Of a stretch of DNA of 21,564 bases, positions 13,561 to 21,053 are shown one piece after another (position 1 is the first letter of the stretch; each line of letters opens with the position of its first letter). Origin of the DNA: a virus; IMG/VR virus record IMGVR_UViG_3300007735_000470, positions 1 through 21,564 of that record; one strand, given 5' to 3'. Below the pieces are notes generated by a model. The model worked only from the letters and a program-made list of their open reading frames with translations, was not told the origin of the DNA and did not search any database. A program made the translations under genes and the position numbers.

Positions 13561-14906
13561 TTAGAAGGATGGTGCTGCTAAGCCAGTTCCGCTAATGATT
13601 GATGCGGCTAGTGGATAGCGTTCTGCGGTGAATGCGGCATAGCCGTAAACAACGCTCTTTACAGTTAATGAACCAGCATTTGTCGCTTCGAAACGAAGTG
13701 AGAATGGTGATCCTGGTTGCTCCCATAGGTGCATTTCGCGAGCATCAACCAAGTAGATTTCATCTTGGTTAGTTGAAGCACCATAAGTTAGGCCTACTGA
13801 TGCATCTGCAATAATTGGTAATCCAAGTAGTGATAACCTGAATTTCCATATTGTGCAACGCCTGCTCCTGTTGCAACGGCATTCATTACGCCGTTTGCAG
13901 ATGGAACTACTAGAGGGCGGTTTGAACCATCAACGCCTGCTAGCAAGAATGCTAGGCGGCGTGGGTGCATAATCCAATGTGTTGGAGTTGTGAATACATT
14001 GCTTTGAACTTTCTGCAACGCATCAGCCAACTTTGGATATAGTAACGCAACAGTTGGTGAAGTTGTAGTAAATGTTACTGCGTTTCCACCTGAATTGCGG
14101 ATACCTTTAATGGTTCCTGCTGTTCCAGCACCATTGATGATGCCAGAGTTAAGTGTTGTGTGCCATGAACGAATCAAGTCTGCAACAACAAATGAATCAA
14201 TACCTGTTCCGCGCTCAATTGCTTGGCGTGATAGGTCTTGCTGTCCAGCAATTGTACGAACATTTACAGTTAGCAATGTATCATCTGCATCAGTTTCAGA
14301 AACATCAGTTGCCTGTGTTTGCTGAATAGCAGTTGAAGTTCCAGTGGTCATGCGGCTGATGTTTAAAGTCATTCCGCTTGCTGGCAAGGTCATTTTATTG
14401 GTTGCGAAGTCTGCTGTTGGGCGACCTGCGCGAGCCAATGGTGCTGCTAGATCAGTTAAGTACTGAGGAACTACTAAACCTTCAAAGTTTGCAGTTGTTC
14501 CATCGCGGCGCTCAACTTCCTCCTCGCGCATGTGGCGAGCAAGGCGATCTTGCGCTGAGAAATCTTGCTTGAATTGTGCATTGAAAGCATCTTTAATAAA
14601 TGATGCTCCTGAATTTGGTGTATAGGTACGCTCCTCGCGGGTTACCTTTGCACCGCCGACCTTTGGCATTGCTACATCTGCAACTGCTGCACGAACTTCT
14701 GCAACCTTTGCATCTGCATCTGCCTGGGCCTTTAGTGTTTCAATTTTTGAATCTAGCGTGCGTGTTTCTGCAACTAGGGCATCTACCTTTGTTGTTTCCT
14801 CAGCAGTTAGATCGGTGCGATTCTCTGCGGCTACTGCCTCAAGAACTGCATCCATCTCTGCCTTCACTGCATCACGGCGTTCAATTACTTTGTCTAAATA
14901 AGACAT
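13561..14906 (-). CDS. Major capsid protein (HK97 fold), with apparent frameshift
   Basis: The gene follows the protease and has an N-terminal coiled-coil/delta domain (residues about 1-80), a likely maturation cleavage region near residue 90, and the usual HK97-type central part. The frame from 14906 stops at 13794 (370 codons), but homologous-looking sequence (LGLPIIADASVGLTYG, then REMHLWEQPGSPF and YGYAAFTAERYPLA) continues in the -1 frame to TAA at 13561. Joining at 13827 gives 448 residues. TAC-TTG-GAT-TAC can be restored to TAC-CTT-GGA-TTA by adding one C. No slippery heptamer is present. A sequencing/assembly error or true mutation is more likely than programmed shifting. AAGGAG precedes ATG 14906. 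Confidence 0.85.
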
Positions 14907-14959
14907 TAATTTAACTCCTTGGTTGGTTGAATTTTGAGGTGGTGGCGATACCTAACGCG

Positions 14960-15015
14960 GCGCATAAAGGGTGCGCAGTTCGCTCCGACTTCATCTGCTG
15001 TATTTTTACAACAGA
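14960..15015 (-). promoter_or_regulatory. Two hairpins in the capsid leader
   Basis: The 112 bases between the protease and capsid genes hold two stems on the minus strand. The first is TCTGTTGTA-AAAA-TACAGCAGA (15015-14994, one G-U pair) directly after the protease stop. The second is GCGCA/TGCGC with a 7-base loop (14976-14960). Neither has a following T-run, so they look like RNA stability or processing structures for the abundant capsid message. No convincing promoter was seen. Confidence 0.5.
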
Positions 15016-15018
15016 AAT

Positions 15019-16560
15019 TTATTTTGTGTTATTGATTATTGCTTGGGCTAGGCGCAAAGATATTTTGCGACTTGCTTCATCTGATGGTTCTTTAAGTGGT
15101 GCGATAGGGCGCAACTCACTTGCTTTGTGGCCAACTAAAGTTTCAGTTGCTACATAACCATCTCTTAATTCTCTGTAAACTCTAATTAAAACTGCTGGAT
15201 CGCCTTCCTCAGCAGTAATGCTAAAGGTAGAATCAGGAATACCTAAAACACCCTCTCTCATTACATGTTCAATTCGACCTCTTGCAGTTCCACCGCTTGA
15301 ATCCCATTCAACAAAATCACCGACTACATCAACGGCGCGGGCATCATCCTCAATCTCTAATTCATCATCTACCTCAACACCTGAGTTCATAATCATTTGC
15401 TCAATTGCTGATTTAACTTCCTCGATGTAATCATAGCCTTCTGAAATTTGTTGCAAGGCTGCCTTTAATGCAACTAGTGAATCACCAGTTACCTCTCGAC
15501 CTTCTTTAATTGCAGATAGTGTTTCTTTTAATTGTTCTCTAGCCTCAACAGTTGTAGTTGGATAGGCTGGATAAGTAACAACTGAAACATCGCCATCTGA
15601 TAATGAAACCTCAGTTAGAACTCTACGGCTGCGATCCTCGCTCCATTTTTGGCGAATAACTCGAAATGCAAAACTCATTTGATCTACATCGCCACGCTCT
15701 ACTAGTTTGTAAATATCTCTAGCCTCAGTAGTATCTGCTAACTCTGCCTCAAAATATAATCCACGATCATCCTCATTTAGTTTCAATGTGCCATTCTTTG
15801 ATCGTGCTAGTGGCAATCCTTCGTGGTTAATAAGTAAGCGTACATCTGGAGTTTCACTTAATGTTTTACGAAATGCTCCTGGTGCAATTGATTCTTTAAA
15901 TGGTAGTGGCACACTTGATTCATTAAATACAGCAGCATAACCAGCAAGGCGCATAGTGCCATCCTCTGCTGATCTTGCCTGAACATCTTTTACTGTATAA
16001 GTGCGGCGTTCAATCTTTTTCATTTTTCTCCTTGAATCTGCTTCTGCATTCAGAGCATCAATTTTGCGTTGCGCCCAATTCTGCGCTCTATCTGAAAAAT
16101 TGCTATCCCCACCCCAAAGAAGCCAAGCGACTAAACCTGCTCCTGGATAACCTGGATCGGATGGATTACTGTTTGAAGGTGCCTTACCATCAACTTGATG
16201 GCGAGCAAACCAGGGAGCCATCTTTCTAACTTTTGGTTCTGTTATTTTTCCAGCAGCCATATCTCTTGCTGCTGCAATGGTGGCTGGTACCAAACCATCG
16301 CCCCCAAAACCTTCCTCATAATATTTCAAGCCACGCTTTGCGTTTTCTCGAATGAATGAAGGAACACTTAAATCAACTGCGCGAGTATTTACTTCTCCAC
16401 CTGGTTCCATATCCTCAGCAATTGAAACTGCAACCATCTGATCTATCGCATCTTGCTTTGAATCGTGGCAACCAATAGTTGTATAGGAACCATCAGATTC
16501 CTCTTTTACAGTTGCCCAACCTTGGCAATCACTTTGCTTATCAGATATTAAATATGGCAT
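15019..16560 (-). CDS. Prohead protease, three-part fusion
   Basis: This 513-residue protein has three parts. Residues 1-179 hold a domain with VPSFIRENAKRGLKYYEEG and a WFARHQVD...WLLWGGD region. Residues about 180-345 form the HK97-type (U35) prohead protease: LAGYAAVFNE, F..SIAPGAF, H246 in LINHEG and S296 in QMSFAF, the expected His and Ser catalytic residues. After an acidic/helical linker, residues about 405-490 form a small beta domain (VGDFVEWDSSGGTARGRIEHV...ETLVGHKASEL). ATG 16023 (M180) has a strong AAGGAG four bases upstream, so the protease may also start there (334 residues). It lies between portal-region virion genes and the capsid gene and should cleave capsid and scaffold. 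Confidence 0.88.
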   Translation of the reverse strand: MPYLISDKQSDCQGWATVKEESDGSYTTIGCHDSKQDAIDQMVAVSIAEDMEPGGEVNTRAVDLSVPSFIRENAKRGLKYYEEGFGGDGLVPATIAAARDMAAGKITEPKVRKMAPWFARHQVDGKAPSNSNPSDPGYPGAGLVAWLLWGGDSNFSDRAQNWAQRKIDALNAEADSRRKMKKIERRTYTVKDVQARSAEDGTMRLAGYAAVFNESSVPLPFKESIAPGAFRKTLSETPDVRLLINHEGLPLARSKNGTLKLNEDDRGLYFEAELADTTEARDIYKLVERGDVDQMSFAFRVIRQKWSEDRSRRVLTEVSLSDGDVSVVTYPAYPTTTVEAREQLKETLSAIKEGREVTGDSLVALKAALQQISEGYDYIEEVKSAIEQMIMNSGVEVDDELEIEDDARAVDVVGDFVEWDSSGGTARGRIEHVMREGVLGIPDSTFSITAEEGDPAVLIRVYRELRDGYVATETLVGHKASELRPIAPLKEPSDEASRKISLRLAQAIINNTK

Positions 16561-16566
16561 GGATTC

Positions 16567-16947
16567 CTAAACTAGAAGTAAAACTTCTGCATCATCATCA
16601 AGTATTGAGAAATCAATTTGAGATTTTGATTTACTTGATAACTTGCCAAGTTTTGTTTTAGCAGTTGCGGTTTTTATTGATACTGTTATTTTTACAGGCT
16701 CAACAATTGTAGGGAAATTTGGCTGAATATAATTTGGCTGACCTACTGGGCTTGGAATATTTGTTATTGTAGGTACTACTGCATTTGCTGATAAACCACC
16801 TAGGGTTGCAGTTGCTGAAACAACATTTATTATTTCCGCAGTAGCGCTAGCAGTGGATGAACCTAGATTTGCCTCGGCTGTTGCGAAAGTGATTGGCCCT
16901 AAAACATCAACATCTAATTGAGATGAATTTAAGACAAACTCAGCCAT
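16567..16947 (-). CDS. Putative virion protein, 126 residues
   Basis: This protein has low-complexity alanine/serine/threonine-rich N-terminal strands (ATAEANLGSSTASATAE, then ATATLGGLSANA), a proline-rich middle (IPSPVGQPNYIQPNFPTIVEP) and a lysine-rich strand segment with an acidic end (FSILDDDAEVLLLV). It could be a capsid decoration or fibre element; no family was recognised. It lies 3 bases after the preceding gene and 6 before the protease start, with only a weak ribosome binding site, so coupling is likely. Confidence 0.65.
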   Translation of the reverse strand: MAEFVLNSSQLDVDVLGPITFATAEANLGSSTASATAEIINVVSATATLGGLSANAVVPTITNIPSPVGQPNYIQPNFPTIVEPVKITVSIKTATAKTKLGKLSSKSKSQIDFSILDDDAEVLLLV

Positions 16948-16950
16948 TTA

Positions 16951-17334
16951 TTAACTCGCTAAAGTTAGAGAAACTGTTAATGAACCGCTTGGAATTGTAA
17001 AAGTATCTCCAGCAGTGTAGGCATTACCAGCAACAGTTCCTGAGAATAAAAAATTACCTGCGGTTAAATTATCCCAAACAGTAAAAAATGTAGCATCCTC
17101 TGAACCTGCAATATTTTCCCAAGATACATCAGCATCTGAAGTTAAGCCACCATTTGAGGCTACGCTAAAAGAAACTGACTTGCGAGTTGTTTCAGTAGCA
17201 GGGTTTGCAGTTCCATTTGCACCTGGATCGCCAATGTGTAGTTTTGCATAAACATTGGCTGCTGAATAAGAAGTTGCATTTCCTACTGCATCAAGAAATT
17301 TATTTGCTAAGTAATTGCTTAATCCTGTTGCCAT
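16951..17334 (-). CDS. Small virion protein, 127 residues
   Basis: The protein has an N-terminal helix ATGLSNYLANKFLDAVGN, followed by VYAKLHIGDPGANGTANPAT and an ETTRKSVSF strand, then beta-rich sequence with TFFTVWDNLTAGNFLFSG and a final GDTFTIPSGSLTVSL. This pattern is widespread in phages near portal or capsid genes and also in appendages, where it is thought to be a structural or decoration protein. Its ATG overlaps the portal stop as TAATG. The exact role is unknown. Confidence 0.75.
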   Translation of the reverse strand: MATGLSNYLANKFLDAVGNATSYSAANVYAKLHIGDPGANGTANPATETTRKSVSFSVASNGGLTSDADVSWENIAGSEDATFFTVWDNLTAGNFLFSGTVAGNAYTAGDTFTIPSGSLTVSLTLAS

Positions 17335-19022
17335 TACTCATCACCCTCCATGAACTCCTCAATAATTTCATCAATGCGGCCTTCTTTATCACGCTTAACT
17401 TTCTTGCGAACTCGCTTGCGTTCAATAGTATTTGTTACCTGAACATTTGGCGCTTCAACATTTACATTAGGCGCAGCAACATTTACCTCTGGTGATTCAA
17501 GCATTACCATCGCTGGCTCAACAGTTACATTAGGTGCAGCAACATTTACAGTTGGCTCTGGCACATTAACTACTGTTTGCTGATTATCATTTCTGCGGCT
17601 CTTTACTTCATAAACTCCACTTGGATCGCTTGGATCAATTGAGGAGATTTGTTGCAATTGGCTACTTGGAACGCCAGTGTGTTTCATCTTTGGCAATCCA
17701 ACGGCTGCATTAACTGCGGCAGGATCAAAGCCAACCTGAATAAGTTGAGCAGCAATTTCAGTTCTTAACTTCAAACCAACATCTTTAGCATCGGCTGCAT
17801 CAATGTTTTGTAGAGGAACTCTGTATTGATCGCCAGCCTCGCCTAGTGGTGATAAATCCTCAACTGAGCGAACATCGTTTAAACTTAGGAAACCTTCACG
17901 CAAACCTTTTGTATAAGCATCGTAGCGTTCAATAGTTGTTCCGCGTAGAAGTGCATCAAGATTAAATTTAACAAAGCCATCTTTCTCAGGTAGTAATGAT
18001 GAAAGCGCTTGCTCAATTCTTTCTAACAATGGGCGAAGTGAGTGTTGTACAAATGAAAGGTTCTGCGCTTCAACGCTAGCAAAACTCATTGCACCTGCTA
18101 CTGGATGCCCTAATAGTGAAATCGGAACTCGGAACAAACGGGCCACTTCCTCAAGTCCAAATCTCCTTGAATCTAAGAGTTGAGCATCTTGGGCATTTAG
18201 TGCAAGTGGTTTAAATGATGCACCACCTGTTAGCACGCCAATCTTTCCTGCACGATATGGGCCTGAGTGAGTGATATTCCAATCGCGGCCAATTGATGTT
18301 GCCTGCTCCTCGGTCATTTCACCAGGTACTTCAATGATTCCACCAGGGTTTGCTGCGTTTCCAAAATAAGATGCAGCATAAGTATCGGCTGCCATTACTG
18401 CACCAAGAGTAATTCTTGCTGCTTCAATTGGGCCTAAGCCATAGAAAGAACCAGGAAGTTTAAATAGCGGAATATGTAATAACTCATCTTTAGTAAGGGT
18501 CATTACTTTCTGGTTGTAATCTTGAGTATAGGTTCCGCCTGCTGGATCGTATTCTTTAATTGTTACTTCATAAACAACTGGCTCATTAGGATTTTTTCTA
18601 ACAATTCTTACTGATTCAGGATTGATGCAATAAAGTTCTACAACATCACCCATATCATCACGAACTGTAAGGATGTAAGCATTTCCACGAAGGTTTAAAG
18701 AAGCAAGAACTTGCTCTAAAAATTCCATTCGAGTTGATTCGCCATTTGGTTTATTTACCCAAGTTGGAACATCGCCATAAACTGCGGCATAAGAAATTCT
18801 ATTGCGACCTCTGCGAACATAGGCGCCCATTGGTAATGATGAAATTGTATCGCCTAGCAAACGAACGCAAGCATAAACTGTACTCATGCGGATTGCAGTT
18901 TCAGATGAAACTACAACTCCTGCTGGTGAACTATATGCAGGGCGGCCTGGAACTAGCGGTTCAACAAATTGATTTGTTGCTCGCTTCTCACCAGCCTGGC
19001 GCAATGCTCTTGATAAATTCAT
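17334..19022 (-). CDS. Portal protein (HK97-type)
   Basis: This is a 562-residue portal with the usual N-terminal block (MSTVYACVRLLGDTISSLP near residues 47-65), NLRGNAYI, IPLFKLPGSFYGLGPI, and EEVARLFRVPISLLG before the VEAQNLSFVQHSLRPLLERIE helix. It makes the dodecameric DNA channel at the capsid vertex. A C-terminal extension after about residue 480 has repeats of the form VNVAAPNVxVE, then a very basic stretch (ERKRVRKKVKRDKEGRIDEII). Its ATG overlaps the stop of the small membrane protein gene as TAATG. Confidence 0.95.
   Translation of the reverse strand: MNLSRALRQAGEKRATNQFVEPLVPGRPAYSSPAGVVVSSETAIRMSTVYACVRLLGDTISSLPMGAYVRRGRNRISYAAVYGDVPTWVNKPNGESTRMEFLEQVLASLNLRGNAYILTVRDDMGDVVELYCINPESVRIVRKNPNEPVVYEVTIKEYDPAGGTYTQDYNQKVMTLTKDELLHIPLFKLPGSFYGLGPIEAARITLGAVMAADTYAASYFGNAANPGGIIEVPGEMTEEQATSIGRDWNITHSGPYRAGKIGVLTGGASFKPLALNAQDAQLLDSRRFGLEEVARLFRVPISLLGHPVAGAMSFASVEAQNLSFVQHSLRPLLERIEQALSSLLPEKDGFVKFNLDALLRGTTIERYDAYTKGLREGFLSLNDVRSVEDLSPLGEAGDQYRVPLQNIDAADAKDVGLKLRTEIAAQLIQVGFDPAAVNAAVGLPKMKHTGVPSSQLQQISSIDPSDPSGVYEVKSRRNDNQQTVVNVPEPTVNVAAPNVTVEPAMVMLESPEVNVAAPNVNVEAPNVQVTNTIERKRVRKKVKRDKEGRIDEIIEEFMEGDE
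17433..17582 (-). repeat. Direct repeats in portal C-terminus
   Basis: Two close copies of ttacattaggygcagcaac start at 17462 and 17525, a 63-base (21-codon) period. They encode VNVAAPNV repeats with shorter related units (VNVPEPTVNV, VNVEAPNVQV), which look like a beta-strand repeat arm. Confidence 0.75.
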
Positions 19023-19162
19023 TAATTACCTTTTTCTGTAATCCATACTAAAAAACTTCCAACCGCAATTAAAGCAACTGGAATTGAAATAAGTGCCAAG
19101 CCTGTTGTTACGCAGGCAACCCCTACTACCTCTACTAACAAAGTAGGATTTATCTTTTTCAT
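19022..19162 (-). CDS. Small membrane protein upstream of portal, 46 residues
   Basis: The 46-residue product has a short basic N-terminus (MKKINPTLL) and one long hydrophobic segment (about residues 13-41: VVGVACVTTGLALI...SFLVW) ending in a charged tail. GGGGGAG precedes ATG 19162 and the stop overlaps the portal start (TAATG). It is the first gene after the large-terminase/portal gap, so it may be the first cistron of a transcript starting from the candidate promoter at 19233-19262. The function is unknown. Confidence 0.82.
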   Translation of the reverse strand: MKKINPTLLVEVVGVACVTTGLALISIPVALIAVGSFLVWITEKGN

Positions 19163-19232
19163 TACTCCCCCTTAGTGTTGAAATCATTAGTCAAATCGTG
19201 GCGTGTCTTTTAATTTTTTGTAATTATTACGC

Positions 19233-19262
19233 ATAATAAATTGCAATTTATGTAATTGTAAA
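19233..19262 (-). promoter_or_regulatory. Candidate minus-strand promoter for the structural operon
   Basis: On the minus strand TTTACA (19262-19257) and TATTAT (19238-19233) are separated by 18 bases. It would drive the small membrane protein, portal and downstream genes independently of the terminase genes. Its spacer overlaps the palindrome at 19236-19251. Confidence 0.45.
19236..19251. promoter_or_regulatory. 16-bp palindrome, candidate operator
   Basis: ATAAATTGCAATTTAT is a perfect palindrome located between the minus-strand -35 and -10 elements and just upstream of the plus-strand promoter. A second short dyad, GTAAT-T-ATTAC, lies at 19220-19230. The arrangement fits a dimeric repressor or activator controlling divergent transcription. 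Confidence 0.5.
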
Positions 19263-19280
19263 AAATGCCAAAAGTATAAT
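19251..19280 (+). promoter_or_regulatory. Candidate plus-strand promoter for cysteine-rich mini-genes
   Basis: A perfect TATAAT is at 19275-19280. The best -35 at the expected distance is TGTAAT (19251-19256, 18-base spacer), which is weak, so an activator may be needed. The predicted start point would be near 19287. Confidence 0.5.
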
Positions 19281-19286
19281 TAAGGC

Positions 19287-19311
19287 AGTGGTTAGGAAAT
19301 ACTTAATCACT
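19287..19311 (+). promoter_or_regulatory. 5-prime leader hairpin
   Basis: AGTGGTTA (19287-19294) can pair with TAATCACT (19304-19311) over 8 base pairs including one G-U, with a 9-base loop. It starts at about the predicted transcription start and ends directly before the AAGGAAGG ribosome binding site, so it could protect the message or regulate ribosome access. Confidence 0.5.
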
Positions 19312-19325
19312 AAGGAAGGTCAAAA

Positions 19326-19427
19326 ATGAAATGCTGTAATCACTTAGTAGTAAAGCAAGGATGCCAGTGCCATAATTGCAGTGGTTATCTCTGTAAAGTA
19401 GGGAGAGTTAATAATGAAAAGCAATAA
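19326..19427 (+). CDS. Cysteine-rich mini-protein, 33 residues
   Basis: This short frame begins at ATG 19326, 6 bases after AAGGAAGG. The product contains six cysteines and two histidines (MKCCNH, QGCQCHNCSGYLC), enough to bind one or two zinc or other metal ions. It runs opposite to all neighbouring late genes and has its own candidate promoter. It overlaps the next plus-strand gene by 14 bases. It may be a regulator or host-interaction factor; no family is recognised. Confidence 0.6.
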   Translation: MKCCNHLVVKQGCQCHNCSGYLCKVGRVNNEKQ

Positions 19428-19527
19428 GAAAACCTTAAAATGCCCACTATGTAAAACTGATATTCGCTTCAGTGTTACTAGAGGTTTATATTGCCCTAAT
19501 TCAAAATGTGATAATGAATTAGATTAA
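19414..19527 (+). CDS. Zinc-ribbon mini-protein, 37 residues
   Basis: The product has a basic N-terminus (MKSNKKTLK) and a C-P-L-C ... C-P-N-S-K-C layout (CxxC, 14 residues, CxxxxC), which is a small zinc ribbon. GGGAGA precedes ATG 19414 with 7 bases of spacing. Its TAA (19525-19527) overlaps the convergent large-terminase stop (19524-19526). Single-ribbon proteins of this size are often nucleic-acid or RNA-polymerase binding factors, so it may control late transcription; this is inference. Confidence 0.72.
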   Translation: MKSNKKTLKCPLCKTDIRFSVTRGLYCPNSKCDNELD

Positions 19528-21053
19528 ACCTGAATAGAGAAATATCTAGTAACAGGCGCTTTAGGTTCAGGCGGCTGCGTGGCTCGATCATAACCAAAGA
19601 TTGAGGCAACAGCCGCATCGACCTTTCGACGGCTAGAAGCCTTGGCTACCATTACTCCTCTTGAGGATTGCTTGGTAACGCAGTTTGAGATGTGGCGGGC
19701 CAAGCGTTCATCGCCATCGTGAGTAAATGATCCATTAACGACGGCTTCATAAAACTTTTGCGTTGCAGGTACCATTCGTTCCGCCGAGTTTGGATAACTA
19801 ACAACTGGTAAGCCGTTCTCATCAAGTACCATGAAGGTTCGTTGCCATCTTGCTGGATCGAATACAACTTCTCTAACTTGGAATCTTGAATCTCGGTAAA
19901 CATCAATTATTGTTTTTTCAACTTCAGCAACTGGAACAAACCAACCTTGCTCTGCATCGTGTGGCTTCTCCCAAATTCCAACAACTTTTAAATGTGGTTT
20001 CTCGCCACCTAAGAACCAAGCAACTAATGCAGTTGAATCATTTGAGAACGCTCCATCAAATGCTAGAACTACATCCTCGCCAGGAATATCCTCGCGCTCT
20101 GTATCAATGATTGCTTCCCAAGCGCCAGTTGGTAGCCAGGCGGTTTGAGTGCTAACAAAACAATTTATTCGCTTCGTTCTAAATTCTGCTTCAGGAGTTC
20201 GTAATACCGCGCTCTCAAAATCCTCAAGATCAACAATATCCCCAATGCCAGGATTAGCCTCTTGCCATAATTGCGGATCACGATAATCACCCTCTGGTTT
20301 CTCTGGCTCCCACCAAGCAAAGAAAAAACTTGGATCAACATTTTCACCCTTAGCAATTCTCTGACCATATTGGTAGAGAGAGTAGCAAAGTGAATCTTGC
20401 CCACTAGTTGCAGTTTTAACTCCAGCAGTGGTGATGCCAAAGAGAAGTGAATCTTGCCTAGCACCACCTGCAAGGCTCATTACATCCCATAGTTCTCGAT
20501 TGGGTTGAGCGTGAACCTCATCAAAAATAATTATTGGCGAAGGATTTAAACCTTCTTTTGTGTAGGCTTCAGCAGATAGAACTCTGTAAACTGAACCCTT
20601 ATCTTTAAACTCAATTGCATCTTTGTATAAAGTAAACATTGTAGATAGTTCAGGGTCTAACTCAACCATCCGCTTTGCAGTACCAAAAACAATTCGGGCT
20701 TGATCTCTATCGGCTGCGCAAGAATAAATTTCAGAACCATTACCGCCAAGAGTTAAACCTGCTAAACCAACGCTAGCAGCGAGTGCGGATTTGCCGTTCT
20801 TTCTAGCCATTCCGATTAGCGCGGTGCGATGTTTAAATCTGCCGTTTTCTTTTCTTGCCAAAGCGTGATTTAAAAGTTGCTTCTGCCAATCACGCAAAAC
20901 TAATAACTCACCAGCAGGTGCTGCAATTGAATCTTTAGTAACTCTACAAACGGCTTCTGCAAACTGGCTATAAAGCGGCCCATCGCCTGCGGCAATCTCT
21001 GCCTCTGCAACTGGCGTTAGCCAACGCGGTGGCCAGGAATTAGTTTGTTGCAT
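19524..21053 (-). CDS. terL: Terminase large subunit
   Basis: The 509-residue protein is the ATP-driven packaging motor with nuclease. The ATPase has the Walker A-type ARKNGKS (residues 83-89) and Walker B IIIFDE (174-179), followed by the coupling motif GITTAG (206-211). The nuclease domain begins at LAFDGAFSNDST (D333), a likely metal ligand, with further acidic residues (VVFDPARW; KVDAAVA) towards the C-terminus. The length is standard for the family and no break is seen. It overlaps the small-subunit gene by 14 bases. The stop codon overlaps that of the convergent zinc-ribbon gene. Confidence 0.96.
   Translation of the reverse strand: MQQTNSWPPRWLTPVAEAEIAAGDGPLYSQFAEAVCRVTKDSIAAPAGELLVLRDWQKQLLNHALARKENGRFKHRTALIGMARKNGKSALAASVGLAGLTLGGNGSEIYSCAADRDQARIVFGTAKRMVELDPELSTMFTLYKDAIEFKDKGSVYRVLSAEAYTKEGLNPSPIIIFDEVHAQPNRELWDVMSLAGGARQDSLLFGITTAGVKTATSGQDSLCYSLYQYGQRIAKGENVDPSFFFAWWEPEKPEGDYRDPQLWQEANPGIGDIVDLEDFESAVLRTPEAEFRTKRINCFVSTQTAWLPTGAWEAIIDTEREDIPGEDVVLAFDGAFSNDSTALVAWFLGGEKPHLKVVGIWEKPHDAEQGWFVPVAEVEKTIIDVYRDSRFQVREVVFDPARWQRTFMVLDENGLPVVSYPNSAERMVPATQKFYEAVVNGSFTHDGDERLARHISNCVTKQSSRGVMVAKASSRRKVDAAVASIFGYDRATQPPEPKAPVTRYFSIQV

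Noticed and set aside
13561-13752. Separate 63-residue gene after the capsid gene
   Set aside because: The sequence is the natural C-terminus of the capsid protein in the -1 frame and has no own ribosome binding site.
14378-14914. Plus-strand leucine-rich frames opposite the capsid gene
   Set aside because: They are the typical antisense shadows of an alanine/glutamate-rich coding sequence.
14941-15000. tRNA-like gene in the capsid leader
   Set aside because: The short GC-rich stems do not make a cloverleaf and no acceptor or anticodon arm could be placed.
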